A stretch of DNA of 64,000 nt from Micrococcaceae bacterium Sec5.7 (GCA_039636785.1 CP144169.1:3596001-3660000), one strand, 5' to 3'; counted from the stretch's first letter, positions 36,672 through 45,894 are shown. Program-made: numbers and translations. Notes: generated by a model from the letters alone, not told the origin.

Positions 36672-38069
36672 ATGAACCCCGCCACGGCTCCTGAGGCCAT
36701 GCAGACCCCGTCGGAACTCGAATCTGGGAGCCAGGTCACCAGCAAGGGGCGTGTGCTCGCCTGGGCGGCCTGGGACTGGGGATCCGCAGCGTTCAACGCC
36801 GTCATGACCACCTTCGTTTTCACGGTGTACCTGACGTCCAACGCGTTCGGCGGCGAGGACCAGGCCTCCGCAGTTCTGGGCGGAGCGCTGGCCATTGCCG
36901 GCGTGGCCATTGCACTGCTGGCACCCCTCACCGGCCAGCGCTCCGACACCGGCGGACGGCGGAAACTGCGGCTGGGAGTCAACACGGCCGCCGTCGCGGT
37001 TCTGACCGCCCTGTGCTTCTTCGTGTTTCCGCGGCCGGAATTCCTGCTGCTTGGTGTCTCCCTGATCGCCCTGGGCAACGTCTTTTTTGAGTTGGCCGGC
37101 GTCAACTACAACGCCATGCTGGCGCAGATCTCCACGCCGAAGAACATCGGCAAAGTCAGCGGCTTCGGCTGGGGCATGGGCTACCTGGGTGGCATTGTGG
37201 CGCTGCTCATCGTGCTGCAGCTCTTCGTCCAGCCCAGCTTCGACTGGTTCGGGGCGTCCACCGAGAACAGCCTCAATATCCGGCTCGTGGCGGTGTTCTC
37301 AGCCCTGTGGTTCCTCATCTTTGCGCTGCCGGTGCTGTTCTTTGTCCCGGAACTGCCCAGGCCGACGCTGGGGGCCCGGCTGGGGGGCTCCTACGGACTC
37401 CTGCTGCGCCGGATCAGGGCCATCTACGAAACCAGCCCCCACACCATCTTCTTCCTCCTGGCCAGCGCGATCTTCCGCGACGGGCTGGCTGCCGTATTCA
37501 CCTTCGGCGGGATCATCGCGGCCGGCACGTTCGGCTTCGAACTCAAGGAAGTCATTTTCTTCGCCATCTTCGGCAACGTGGTGGCAGCTGTGGGTGCCGT
37601 CATCGGCGGCTTCCTGGACGACCGGACCGGGCCCAAGTCTGTGATCATCGGTTCGCTGATCGGTCTGCTGATTGCCGGAACGGCCATCCTGATCCTGGGC
37701 AACGATGACTACGTCTTGTTCGGCACAGACTGGGCGGGCAGCACCACATTCTGGGTCTTCGGACTCTTCCTGTGCCTCTTTGTGGGCCCGGCCCAGTCCT
37801 CCTCGCGTGCCTACCTCGCCCGGCTGGCCCCGCACGGCGAATCCGGCGAGCTCTTCGGGTTGTACGCAACCACGGGCCGCGCCGTCAGCTTCCTGGCACC
37901 GGCCCTGTTCACGCTGTGCATTGCCGTGGCCACCCCGTTGGTGGCAGCCGGGGAAGCCCAGCGCTGGGGCATCCTGGGCATCATGGTGGTGCTGCTGGCC
38001 GGGCTGCTAGTGCTCCTGCCCGTCAAGCCGCCGGGCAAGACCCAAATCGCAGTGGTCCCCGAGACCTAG
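36672..38069 (+). CDS. UMF1-family MFS transporter
   Basis: A 465-aa, ~12-helix protein. WAAWDWGSAAFNAVMTTFVFTVYL and the following segments match the UMF1/Atg22-like MFS group; the substrate is unknown. ATG 36672 is chosen over an upstream frame because family similarity starts there. There is no ribosome site; a -10-like TAGCAT (36659-36664) eight bases upstream suggests leaderless translation. Divergent from mnhA; two hairpins follow the stop. Confidence 0.85.
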   Translation: MNPATAPEAMQTPSELESGSQVTSKGRVLAWAAWDWGSAAFNAVMTTFVFTVYLTSNAFGGEDQASAVLGGALAIAGVAIALLAPLTGQRSDTGGRRKLRLGVNTAAVAVLTALCFFVFPRPEFLLLGVSLIALGNVFFELAGVNYNAMLAQISTPKNIGKVSGFGWGMGYLGGIVALLIVLQLFVQPSFDWFGASTENSLNIRLVAVFSALWFLIFALPVLFFVPELPRPTLGARLGGSYGLLLRRIRAIYETSPHTIFFLLASAIFRDGLAAVFTFGGIIAAGTFGFELKEVIFFAIFGNVVAAVGAVIGGFLDDRTGPKSVIIGSLIGLLIAGTAILILGNDDYVLFGTDWAGSTTFWVFGLFLCLFVGPAQSSSRAYLARLAPHGESGELFGLYATTGRAVSFLAPALFTLCIAVATPLVAAGEAQRWGILGIMVVLLAGLLVLLPVKPPGKTQIAVVPET

Positions 38070-38110
38070 GAACCCGCTCCCCCAAACCTGAGCGCGAACG
38101 GACAGCTGAG

Positions 38111-38157
38111 GCCCCGAAATCGGCGAAATCGGGGCACCAAGAGCCCGTTGGCGGGCT
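38111..38157 (+). terminator. Tandem hairpins after the MFS gene
   Basis: GCCCCGA (38111-38117) pairs with TCGGGGC (38129-38135), and AGCCCG (38142-38147) pairs with CGGGCT (38152-38157). No T-run follows. Confidence 0.5.
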
Positions 38158-38168
38158 AGGCTGGTGCC

Positions 38169-38651
38169 ATGAACGTGGAAGAGACGGACCTCCCTGGCTT
38201 CGGCAGACGCAAGGACTTCATGACAGCCTCCGGGCGCCGGATCGGCGTGGTTGAGCTGCGTGAAGGCCAGACCGAACTGATCGTTTCCACCTGGGACGAT
38301 CCCGATACCTGCCAGGCCTCCATCCCGTTGACCGGGGAAGAAGCCGCCACCCTTGGCAATCTCCTGGGCGGGCAGCACCTTGCCATGAAGCTCACAGAGG
38401 CCCACAGAGAAGTCCCGGGAATCGTTACCCGCCAGTTTTCCATCGCCCCGGACTCCCCGTTCCAGAACCAGCCCATGGGCAAGGCATGCATCCGCACCCG
38501 CAGCGGCGTGTCCATTGTGGCGATCATGCGGGAAGGCGAGGTGCTCCCGTCCCCTGGGCCCGACGTCGTGCTTCACACGAGCGATTTACTCGTCGCAGTC
38601 GGAACGCAAGAAGGCCTGGATTCCGCGGCCGATATTCTACGCAACGGCTGA
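38169..38651 (+). CDS. khtT: Regulatory subunit of K+/H+ antiporter (KhtT-like)
   Basis: A 160-aa protein that pairs with the antiporter gene just downstream. The N-terminal part contains LPGFGRRKDFMTASGRRIGV and LTGEEAATLGNLLGG, the C-terminal part is a TrkA-C-type ligand-binding domain (GIVTRQFSIAPDSPFQNQPM, IRTRSGVSIVAIMREGEVLP, LLVAVGTQEGLDSA). In Bacillus the KhtT partner controls KhtU and binds cyclic di-AMP; that is a family inference here. ATG 38169 is preceded by no strong ribosome site. Confidence 0.85.
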   Translation: MNVEETDLPGFGRRKDFMTASGRRIGVVELREGQTELIVSTWDDPDTCQASIPLTGEEAATLGNLLGGQHLAMKLTEAHREVPGIVTRQFSIAPDSPFQNQPMGKACIRTRSGVSIVAIMREGEVLPSPGPDVVLHTSDLLVAVGTQEGLDSAADILRNG

Positions 38652-38656
38652 CGGCG

Positions 38657-39844
38657 ATGGATCCGCTGGCGCTGGCCCTCATTGAACTGGGGGCCGTCGT
38701 GTTCTGCCTTGGCCTCCTGGCCAGGCTTGCCGGGCGGATCGGAATGTCCCCCATCCCGCTGTATCTGGTGGGCGGACTGTCCTTTGGCGCGGGCGGCGTG
38801 GTCAAGCTCGATGGCATGAAGGACTTCGCACATCTTTCCGGTGAGATCGGCGTCATCCTCCTGCTACTTATGCTCGGATTGGAATATACGGCCGCGGAGC
38901 TTGTCACCGGGCTGCGGCGCTCCTGGCAGGCAGGCGTGCTGGACTTCGTGCTGAATTTCCTGCCCGGCGCCGGCCTGGCAGCGCTGCTCGGCTGGGGTCT
39001 GGTGGGCGCCATGGTGATGGGCGGTGTCACCTATATATCCTCGTCCGGAATTGCTGCCAAGGTCATCACAGACCTGCGCCGGATCGGTAACCGTGAAACT
39101 CCCGTTGTGCTGTCCATCCTGGTGTTCGAGGACCTGGCCATGGCCGTCTACCTGCCCATCCTGACCGCCACGCTTGCCGGTGTCAGCTTTCTGGGCGGCC
39201 TGCAGACCGTGGGGATTTCGCTGGCGGTGGTCACACTTGTGCTGGTGGTGGCCCTGCGGCACGGCCACCGCGTGTCCAAGGTGGTGCACAGCGAGAATTC
39301 CGAAGTCTTCCTGCTCAACCTGCTGGGCGCCGCACTGCTCGTAGCCGGTCTGGCTTCCGCACTCCAGATATCGGCAGCGGTAGGCGCATTTATGCTCGGC
39401 ATCGCGATCTCAGGGGCCACCGCCCACAACGCCTCCCGGATTCTCGAACCCCTGCGGGATCTCTTCGCCGCGCTCTTCTTTGTGGCATTCGGACTCAATA
39501 CAGACCCCGCCTCAATTCCGCCGGTACTGGGCTGGGCACTCATCCTGGCGGTAGTCACGGCCGCCACAAAGATGGTGACGGGAATCTGGGCCGCCAAGCG
39601 GGCAGGTATCGCCGTGCCCGGCCGCTTCCGTGCCGGTGCGGCGCTGATTGCCCGCGGCGAATTCTCGATCGTCATCGCGGGGCTGGCAGTGGCATCCGGT
39701 GTGGTTCCCGACGAGCTCGCCGCGCTGGCCACGGCCTACGTCCTGATCATGGCGATCATCGGCCCGCTGGCCGCCCGGTATGTGGAGCCGCTGGTGAAGT
39801 TGCTCCGCCGCCGGCCGGCGCAGCCCGAGCCGGTCCGCGCCTGA
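38657..39844 (+). CDS. khtU: CPA2-type K+/H+ antiporter (KhtU-like)
   Basis: A 395-aa monovalent cation:proton antiporter with about 12 helices. VGGLSFGAGGVVKLDGMKDF, GEIGVILLLLMLGLEYTAAE and ISSSGIAAKVITDLRRIGNRET are CPA2 features. It would export potassium in exchange for protons under the control of KhtT, five bases upstream. The long upstream frame overlaps khtT and is rejected. Confidence 0.9.
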   Translation: MDPLALALIELGAVVFCLGLLARLAGRIGMSPIPLYLVGGLSFGAGGVVKLDGMKDFAHLSGEIGVILLLLMLGLEYTAAELVTGLRRSWQAGVLDFVLNFLPGAGLAALLGWGLVGAMVMGGVTYISSSGIAAKVITDLRRIGNRETPVVLSILVFEDLAMAVYLPILTATLAGVSFLGGLQTVGISLAVVTLVLVVALRHGHRVSKVVHSENSEVFLLNLLGAALLVAGLASALQISAAVGAFMLGIAISGATAHNASRILEPLRDLFAALFFVAFGLNTDPASIPPVLGWALILAVVTAATKMVTGIWAAKRAGIAVPGRFRAGAALIARGEFSIVIAGLAVASGVVPDELAALATAYVLIMAIIGPLAARYVEPLVKLLRRRPAQPEPVRA

Positions 39845-39868
39845 GCCCCGCACAGCCAGGCGTGGGGT

Positions 39869-39884
39869 CCCGGCGGGCGCCGGG
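39869..39884. terminator. Hairpin between convergent khtU and dcd
   Basis: CCCGGCG (39869-39875) and CGCCGGG (39878-39884) form a compact stem that could end both transcripts. Confidence 0.5.
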
Positions 39885-39893
39885 CAGGAAGCG

Positions 39894-40469
39894 CTAAACC
39901 TCTGTGCGGTGGAAATTCAGGTGGCTGCGGCTGGCGGTGGGTCCGCGCTGGCCCTGGTAGCGGTTGCCGTATTTGCCGGAACCGTAGGGGTGTTCGGCGG
40001 CCGAGGTCAGCCTGAAGAAGCACAGCTGGCCGATCTTCATGCCGGGCCAGAGCTTAATGGGCAGCGTAGCCATGTTGGAAAGTTCCAGCGTGACGTGTCC
40101 CGAGAATCCGGGATCAATGAAGCCGGCCGTGGAGTGCGTCAGCAGGCCCAGCCGGCCCAGCGAGGACTTGCCCTCGAGCCGGGCGGCGACGTCATCCGGC
40201 AAGGTGACGGTCTCGTACGTGGAACCCAGAACGAACTCGCCCGGGTGCAGGATAAAGGGCTCGCCGGATTCCACCTCCACCAGGCGCGTCAGCTCGGGCT
40301 GTTCCTCTGCGGGGTCGATGTGGGCGTACTTGTGGTTGTCGAACAGCCTGAAAAAGCGGTCGATCCGGACGTCCACCGAGGACGGCTGGACCATCGCGGG
40401 GTCGTACGGTTCAAGAACAATCCGTTGGGAGTCTATTTCGGCACGAATATCGCGGTCAGAGATCAGCAC
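39894..40469 (-). CDS. dcd: dCTP deaminase
   Basis: A 191-aa protein, the standard length of the Dcd family: [59 protein letters not shown] and [18 protein letters not shown] with the catalytic Glu. It deaminates dCTP to dUTP for thymidylate synthesis; some actinobacterial relatives also hydrolyse dUTP. Convergent with khtU. Confidence 0.95.
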   Translation of the reverse strand: MLISDRDIRAEIDSQRIVLEPYDPAMVQPSSVDVRIDRFFRLFDNHKYAHIDPAEEQPELTRLVEVESGEPFILHPGEFVLGSTYETVTLPDDVAARLEGKSSLGRLGLLTHSTAGFIDPGFSGHVTLELSNMATLPIKLWPGMKIGQLCFFRLTSAAEHPYGSGKYGNRYQGQRGPTASRSHLNFHRTEV

Positions 40470-40582
40470 ATCATCAAAAATACCGCATGCATTGCTGCGT
40501 GGGCTGCGTGGGGCTAATGTTGCTGCTGTGAAAGAGCGGTACTCCCGTTACCGGAGGCGGCTCCAACGGATCTGGGGTTCGT

Positions 40583-42334
40583 TTGAAGAAATTTACCGCT
40601 CCGGCCGTTGTGGCCATGTTCTGTGCCCTCGCCCTGGCTTCTCCCGCAGCGGGCCAGTTGCCGGCGCTCTCCACCACCGGCGCGGTCCCCTCGGCGGCAG
40701 CACAGCTGTCCACCACGTCGAAGATTCCCGGCGTCACCCTGGGCCCGGCGTCGGCAGCGGACGACGGCGGCGGCGGAACTGCCGCCACAGCGGCACCTGG
40801 CGCGATGCTCGCGCCTGCTGTGGATCCGGATATCCGCGCTGCCGCTCCAGATTCAGCCGACAGGGCCCTGACGGCCCCGGTCCTGGCTCCGAAAGCAGCT
40901 CTTCCCGCACCGGCGAAACCGGCCCCCGCAGCCGCCACTCCGCCGCAGCCCGCTTCAATCCCGCCGCTCTCGGCGTCGGACGCAGAGCTCGCGGGCCCCG
41001 GAGGGAAGTCAGCGCCGGCTGAGGCAGCGCCGGGTTCATTGGAGCAGGGCGCCCTGACGCCGGAAGCCTTGGTTCCGGACAACAACACCACCCAGATCAA
41101 CGCCGTATTCAACGCCATCAACAGCTACCGGGCCACGCTTGGCCTGGCAGCGGTGAAGTACCACTCCACCGTTGCGGGCATGGCGCAGGAGTGGTCCAAC
41201 AGCATCGCCTCCCGCGAAGTGATCCAGCACCGCGCCGATTTCTGGACTGATCCGCGGGCTCTCAGCCCCGACAACGGCGCCGGTGAAGTGATTGCTGTCC
41301 GCTGGGACCGCGACGCTGCGCAGCTCGTGGAATGGTGGAAGGGCTCGCCCGCCCACAACGCCATCCTCAAGGACCCGCGTCTTAACGTGATCGGCATCGG
41401 CATTACGTTCACGGACGGCAACTGGCAGACCACGCCCGGCCGGTACACCATGTGGGGCGTGGTCAACTTCTTCGGCTACACCACGTTGCCCGCAGGGACC
41501 ACCAATGCGCCTGGCGGCAGCACCGGGCTCCCGGCGCAGCCGGCCACCGTGTGCGATCCGGCCAGCAAGCATATGCCGCCCACACTGGATCTGGGCGCGG
41601 CAGCCATCAACAGCGCCGCCGACCTCCTCTCCGTGAACGCTTCCGGCCAGCTCCTGAACCGTCCGTCGCTGGGCAGCCGGGCCTTCGGTGCGTCGCGGGT
41701 CATCGGTTCCGGGTTCGGGTCCGCCAAGGAACTCTTCGTCGCTGACTGGGAGCGCGACGGCGTCTTTGATGTGCTCACACAGTGGACTGACGGGCGGCTG
41801 ACGCTGCATTCCGGGATTCTCGGCGGGGGCTTCCAGGCTCCGGTCACGCTCGGTCAATCCGGATGGGCATCGATGACGCTCGCGGTGGGCGGCTGGTGTT
41901 CCACCAATCGGATGCCCCAGCTGCTTGCCCTCGATCCGGCCAACAGCCTCTGGCTCTACCCCAATCTTGGCAAGGGCGATCTGACCCAGCGGACGCTGAT
42001 CGCTTCGGGCGTCTCCGCCACTCGGCTCGCCATGGTGGATTACGACGCCGATGGCTTCCAGGATCTGCTGGCCCGCCGCAGCGACGGCAACGTTCTTCTC
42101 TACCGCGGTGCTGGCGTGCCGGCACCGCGCGTTGAAGCACGGGCAACGGTGGCCACGGGCTGGCAGGACGTCAGGGCCATCCGCCCGCTGCGGCATGCCA
42201 CCGGCCTGAACTCCACGGGCGTGGCGTTAAGCCGGGCCACGGACACCGTGCAGTACTGGGACCTCACCACCGGAAAGCTGGCGTCGCCGTCAAACATCAC
42301 CGGCAGCTGGTCCGGCCAAAGGCTGGCCCAATAG
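40583..42334 (+). CDS. Secreted CAP-domain protein with repeat C-terminal domain
   Basis: A 583-aa exported protein. A signal peptide (KKFTAPAVVAMFCALALASP) is followed by a ~110-residue Ala/Pro-rich linker and then a CAP/SCP-PR1 domain at ~160-300 (INAVFNAINSYRATLGLAAV, MAQEWSNSIASREVIQHRAD, VEWWKGSPAHNAILKDPRLN). The C-terminal ~260 residues are FG-GAP/VCBS-like repeats (FVADWERDGVFDVLTQWTDG, MVDYDADGFQDLLARRSDGN), likely a beta-propeller. The start is TTG 40583 because an in-frame stop lies close upstream; GGGG is five bases before it. Likely a cell-surface or extracellular protein of unknown role. Confidence 0.82.
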   Translation: MKKFTAPAVVAMFCALALASPAAGQLPALSTTGAVPSAAAQLSTTSKIPGVTLGPASAADDGGGGTAATAAPGAMLAPAVDPDIRAAAPDSADRALTAPVLAPKAALPAPAKPAPAAATPPQPASIPPLSASDAELAGPGGKSAPAEAAPGSLEQGALTPEALVPDNNTTQINAVFNAINSYRATLGLAAVKYHSTVAGMAQEWSNSIASREVIQHRADFWTDPRALSPDNGAGEVIAVRWDRDAAQLVEWWKGSPAHNAILKDPRLNVIGIGITFTDGNWQTTPGRYTMWGVVNFFGYTTLPAGTTNAPGGSTGLPAQPATVCDPASKHMPPTLDLGAAAINSAADLLSVNASGQLLNRPSLGSRAFGASRVIGSGFGSAKELFVADWERDGVFDVLTQWTDGRLTLHSGILGGGFQAPVTLGQSGWASMTLAVGGWCSTNRMPQLLALDPANSLWLYPNLGKGDLTQRTLIASGVSATRLAMVDYDADGFQDLLARRSDGNVLLYRGAGVPAPRVEARATVATGWQDVRAIRPLRHATGLNSTGVALSRATDTVQYWDLTTGKLASPSNITGSWSGQRLAQ

Positions 42335-42340
42335 CGCTCG

Positions 42341-42397
42341 CCCGGCAGGGCCGGCAGGGCCGGGCCGGCAGGGCCGGGCCAGCAGGGCCGGGCCAGC
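42341..42397. repeat. GC-rich tandem repeat
   Basis: Near-perfect reiterations of GGCAGGGCCGGGCC-like units, about 14 bases each, follow the CAP gene stop. They can fold into stable hairpins and may slow or end transcription. Confidence 0.55.
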
Positions 42398-42460
42398 GCC
42401 GAGCGGCGCAGAACCAGGGACTCGCCAGGCACCACCGGGTGGTTCGCCATGCCGGGTGTC

Positions 42461-42907
42461 TCAATCCGCCGTCGGGTTCCCTTCCAACACTTCCTTGAGC
42501 CGTTCCAGCTGCATCACTTCTGCCTTCATGGTCTGCTGGATCATGCTGTTCATCAGCGACATCAGGCCCTTCGGCTGATACTCGAGTGCAAAGCGGACAC
42601 GGGTGCTTTGACCCTCGGTGCTGAGGTAATATCCGCCACGGGGCCGCGCCGGGCCGGCGATGACCTGAAACTGGATCTCGGCGCCGGGCCTGGCCCCGGT
42701 GATTTCAAAGTCGCCCGCGATAGGACGGCCGCCCGGGCCTGAGAGCGTCTGCTGGTACACGGCGCCCTTGGACCCTTTAGCGCCGGAGCGCAGCGTGATG
42801 CTGCGGATTCCGTCCCTCCACTGCGGCAGATTCAGCCCGTCCAGCAGATAGGTGTAAACCGTCATGGCATCCCGGCCGATGAGAACCTCGTGCTCCGCGA
42901 ATGGCAT
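42461..42907 (-). CDS. SRPBCC-family protein
   Basis: A 148-aa START/SRPBCC-fold protein (HEVLIGRDAMTVYTYLLDGL, LPQWRDGIRSITLRSG, ALEYQPKGLMSLMNSMIQQT). The fold binds hydrophobic ligands; the role here is unknown. ATG 42907 gives normal length. Minus strand, convergent with the CAP gene. Confidence 0.8.
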   Translation of the reverse strand: MPFAEHEVLIGRDAMTVYTYLLDGLNLPQWRDGIRSITLRSGAKGSKGAVYQQTLSGPGGRPIAGDFEITGARPGAEIQFQVIAGPARPRGGYYLSTEGQSTRVRFALEYQPKGLMSLMNSMIQQTMKAEVMQLERLKEVLEGNPTAD

Positions 42908-42995
42908 GGGGAATCCTCTTTCAATGGTGGGCGATCTGCTGTAGCCCGTTCCCCTGATACCGCAGCTAACTGGTTCAGACTAGTCAGCGGAGTTC

Positions 42996-43015
42996 CCCGG
43001 GCATAGATGCCCGGG
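42996..43015. repeat. Perfect palindrome upstream of the SRPBCC gene
   Basis: CCCGGGCAT-AG-ATGCCCGGG in the non-coding stretch 42908-43166 between the SRPBCC gene and tRNA-Gly. Could be a terminator or operator; the 2-base loop favours a DNA-binding site or cruciform over an RNA hairpin. Confidence 0.4.
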
Positions 43016-43166
43016 CCGCCTTTACCGAAGAGTTATGCGAATTGACCGAAATCTGGGGGCGCAACGCTCATCGCGGCACGGGCGGCCCACGCCGCACGTC
43101 AGTGACGGAACCGGCGGCGCAACTGCGCTAAGCTGGGATCTGCCCCGTAGCAATAGGGGGCATAAT

Positions 43167-43240
43167 GCGGCTGTAGCTCAATGGTAGAGCGCTAGCTTCC
43201 CAAGCTTGATACGCGGGTCCGATTCCCGTCAGCCGCTCCA
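43167..43240 (+). tRNA. tRNA-Gly(CCC)
   Basis: A 74-nt cloverleaf with acceptor stem GCGGCTG/CAGCCGC, D arm GCTC...GAGC, anticodon loop TTCCCAA (anticodon CCC), T arm CGGG...CCCG, discriminator T and encoded CCA. The anticodon stem CTAGC/GCTTG has one T-T mismatch. Confidence 0.95.
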
Positions 43241-43387
43241 TTACCCAACAGGTCCAGCGCCGCCGCCGGACCGTATGAAGGGCATCGGCCGCTATCCCGC
43301 CGGGCCTGAAGAAACCTGTGGAGAGTTAGGCGACGGCGTGTATCGTCAGAAGTCAGGAACCCCTTCGGTTCCGCTACAGGAGCGATC

Positions 43388-43543
43388 ATGGCTGACAAAT
43401 CCCCCCGCCAAGCAGCATCCAAAAAAGCCGGTAAATCCATCAAGGAAAAGCGCGCTGACAAGAAGGCCGCCTCAGCGCCCGCCAGCTCCCTGGACACTTC
43501 GACGGGCAAGGCAAACAAGCCGGCAGCCGCCAAAAAGAAGTGA
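43388..43543 (+). CDS. Small Lys/Ala-rich basic protein
   Basis: This 51-aa protein reads MADKSPRQAASKKAGKSIKE and continues with Lys/Arg/Ala-rich sequence ending in KPAAAKKK. It is highly charged and histone-H1-tail-like, so it may bind nucleic acids or ribosomes, but this is inference. AGGAG lies five bases before the ATG. Its stop overlaps the GTG start of the next gene (GTGA), so both are probably co-translated. Confidence 0.7.
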   Translation: MADKSPRQAASKKAGKSIKEKRADKKAASAPASSLDTSTGKANKPAAAKKK

Positions 43544-44697
43544 GTCACCAGCAGAACCACCTCACCCTGGGAGTGCTGGCGTCCACCCGCAAGCCGGACG
43601 AACGCCGCCTTCCCATCCACCCTCTCCACTTCGAGCGGATCGAGCCGGAACTGCGGCAGCGCATCATCCTGGAGCAGGGCTACGGCGAACGGTTCGGCGT
43701 TTCCGACGCCCACCTGTCCACACTCGTGGGCCGGATGGCCATGCGTGAAGAGCTTGTGGCGGAGGCCGACGTCGTACTCCTGCCCAAGCCGCAGCCGGAA
43801 GACCTTGCCGAGCTGCGCGACGGTCAGATCCTGTGGGGCTGGCCGCACTGTGTCCAGGACCGCGCCATCACGCAGCTGGCCATCGACAAAAAGCTCACGC
43901 TGATCGCCTTCGAGGCCATGAACCACTGGGCCAGCGACGGCGGCTTCGGGCTCCACGTTTTCCACAAGAACAACGAGCTCGCCGGGTACTGCTCCGTGCT
44001 CCACGCCCTGGCGCTGACGGGCTCCACGGGAGACTACGGCCGCAGGCTGAGCGCCGTTGTGATCGGCTTCGGGGCAACGGCACGAGGTGCGGTCACGGCG
44101 CTGAACGCCCATGGTATCCATGATGTCCAGGTGCTCACCAACCGCGGCGTCGCGGCGGTGGGGGCCCCCATCCATTCGGTCAACATCGTCCAGTTTGACC
44201 ACGACGACGAGGCACCGTTCCTCAGCCAGGTCATCACAGAGCGTGGCCGGGTCCCGTTGGCCCCGTTCCTCGCCGAGAGCGACATCGTGGTCAACTGCAC
44301 CCTTCAGGATCCCAACAATCCGCTGACGTACCTGCGGACCGAGGACCTGGCGGCCTTCAGCCCCGGAAGCCTGATCGTGGATGTCTCCTGCGACGAAGGA
44401 ATGGGCTTCAGCTGGGCGCGGTCCACCACATTCGAGGAGCCCATGTTCACAGTGGGCGATCACATCACCTACTACGCTGTGGACCACAGCCCGTCCTACC
44501 TGTGGAACTCGTCCAGCTGGGAGATCAGCCAGGCATTGCTGCCGTTCCTCGAAACCGTCATCGGCGGCCCAACGGCGTGGGATGAAAACGAGACAATCGC
44601 GCGCGCCATTGAAATCCGTGAAGGCGTCGTCCAAAACAAGGACGTGCTGCAGTTCCAGCAGCGGGAAGTCGAGTTCCCGCACGCACCGCTTTCCTGA
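43540..44697 (+). CDS. N5-(carboxyethyl)ornithine synthase / alanine-dehydrogenase-like
   Basis: A 385-aa AlaDH/PNT-family NAD(P)-dependent dehydrogenase. LGVLASTRKPDERRLPIHPL is the substrate-binding start, FEAMNHWASDGGFGLHVFHK and VVIGFGATARGAVTALNAHG (dinucleotide loop GxGATARG) follow, and VDVSCDEGMGFSWARSTTFE closes. It resembles enzymes that join ornithine or lysine to pyruvate. The GTG start overlaps the small basic protein stop. The reaction is inferred from the family. Confidence 0.82.
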   Translation: MSHQQNHLTLGVLASTRKPDERRLPIHPLHFERIEPELRQRIILEQGYGERFGVSDAHLSTLVGRMAMREELVAEADVVLLPKPQPEDLAELRDGQILWGWPHCVQDRAITQLAIDKKLTLIAFEAMNHWASDGGFGLHVFHKNNELAGYCSVLHALALTGSTGDYGRRLSAVVIGFGATARGAVTALNAHGIHDVQVLTNRGVAAVGAPIHSVNIVQFDHDDEAPFLSQVITERGRVPLAPFLAESDIVVNCTLQDPNNPLTYLRTEDLAAFSPGSLIVDVSCDEGMGFSWARSTTFEEPMFTVGDHITYYAVDHSPSYLWNSSSWEISQALLPFLETVIGGPTAWDENETIARAIEIREGVVQNKDVLQFQQREVEFPHAPLS

Positions 44698-44701
44698 GCC
44701 G

Positions 44702-45382
44702 CTAGAGCAGCTGGGCCGCTAACCCGGCCGCGACAAAACCGGCCAGCCGGTCGGCGTCCCAGCCCCGCTGGAGCATCAGCACCTCGTAGAGCTCCGGCGA
44801 CGTGTAGAACCACATAGTGTCCGCCGCCTGCTGGTCCGTGAGGCCTTCCTTTGCATGGCCCGAGGCAAGCAGGCGCCGGGCGTTACCGAGCATGCGCCCG
44901 TACTTCTCATCCCGTATCTGATCCAGCTGGAGCACCAGGTCGGCGTCCCCCGCCGCAGCTGCGTCGCGCATCAGGATCCAGGCGGGTGCGCTCCGGGGCA
45001 GGATTTCAGCCACGAGAAATCCCCAGGATTCCATCAGCCGCTGGGGGTCTTTTTCGTGCAACTGCGCATCATCCGAGCGCAGCTCTGCCGGTACCTGCCC
45101 GGTGCCCAGCAGCCCGCGTTCATAGACGCCCCGGACCAGGCCTGCTTTGCCGCCGAAATTCTTGTAGACCGTCTCGGACGACACCCCCGCCGCTTTGGCC
45201 ACCGCGGCGATGGTGGTGGAGGCATATCCGTCGCGGAGCAGTAGCTGCCGGGCGGCGTCGAGGACAGCTTCCCGGTTCCGGGCGGCCCGCTCCCGCCGGC
45301 CCGAGGCGTTGTATTGACGCGCCCGGGCGCCTTCATTTCCGCCCTCCGCCGGCACCTGCGAACTATTGACCGCTGCATTCAC
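44702..45382 (-). CDS. TetR-family regulator
   Basis: A 226-aa regulator. The HTH is VLDAARQLLLRDGYASTTIA with AVAKAAGVSSETVYKNFGGK, the C-terminal part is the ligand domain (WGFLVAEILPRSAPAWILMR). GTG 45382 is preceded by AAGGAG ten bases upstream. It is divergent from the SnoaL/NmrA pair and probably represses both at the palindrome 45403-45420. Confidence 0.9.
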   Translation of the reverse strand: MNAAVNSSQVPAEGGNEGARARQYNASGRRERAARNREAVLDAARQLLLRDGYASTTIAAVAKAAGVSSETVYKNFGGKAGLVRGVYERGLLGTGQVPAELRSDDAQLHEKDPQRLMESWGFLVAEILPRSAPAWILMRDAAAAGDADLVLQLDQIRDEKYGRMLGNARRLLASGHAKEGLTDQQAADTMWFYTSPELYEVLMLQRGWDADRLAGFVAAGLAAQLL

Positions 45383-45402
45383 GAGGCATAAACTCCTTAT
45401 TA

Positions 45403-45420
45403 GATACAGTTCATTGTATC
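45403..45420. promoter_or_regulatory. Palindromic TetR operator
   Basis: Perfect inverted repeat GATACA-GTTCAT-TGTATC in the AT-rich 59-bp region between the divergent TetR and SnoaL genes. Position and size fit TetR autoregulation. Confidence 0.7.
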
Positions 45421-45441
45421 CAAATATCCGGGAGGTCCGCC

Positions 45442-45894
45442 ATGACTCTCACCGACGACATCAACGCCGGCCCCTTGTCCGCCATCAATCGCCTGCTGAC
45501 CGCCACCAACAAGCACGATCTGCCCGCGCTGGTTGACTGTTTTGCGCCGGGTTACGTCAACGAGACTCCGGCGCATCCGCTGCGCGGGTTCACCGGCCGG
45601 GAGCAGGTCCGCAGCAACTGGGAGCAGCTCTTCGCGGGGGTGCCGGATTTGTCCATCAAAATGCTTTCCCACAGTGTCTCCGGCCACCGTGTCTGGATTG
45701 AGGCCAGCATGGACGGAACCCGTCGCGACGGGACCAGCCACAGCATGGCCGGGGTGCTTATTTTCGAGGTCGACGGCGGCGTCATCGCCAGCGCACGTTT
45801 CTATCTGGAGCCGGTGGAACGGCAAAGCGGCGACATCAACGATTCGATCGACCGTGTGACCCACCGCGTCACGCACGGGCGCGCCGCACCATGA
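45442..45894 (+). CDS. SnoaL-like (NTF2-fold) protein
   Basis: The 150-aa product has an NTF2-like cone fold: LPALVDCFAPGYVNETPAHP, GREQVRSNWEQLFAGVPDLS, WIEASMDGTRRDGTSHSMAG and VIASARFYLEPVERQ. Such proteins are cyclases, isomerases or uncharacterised; substrate unknown. GGGAGG precedes the ATG. Coupled to the NmrA gene by an ATGA overlap. Confidence 0.88.
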   Translation: MTLTDDINAGPLSAINRLLTATNKHDLPALVDCFAPGYVNETPAHPLRGFTGREQVRSNWEQLFAGVPDLSIKMLSHSVSGHRVWIEASMDGTRRDGTSHSMAGVLIFEVDGGVIASARFYLEPVERQSGDINDSIDRVTHRVTHGRAAP

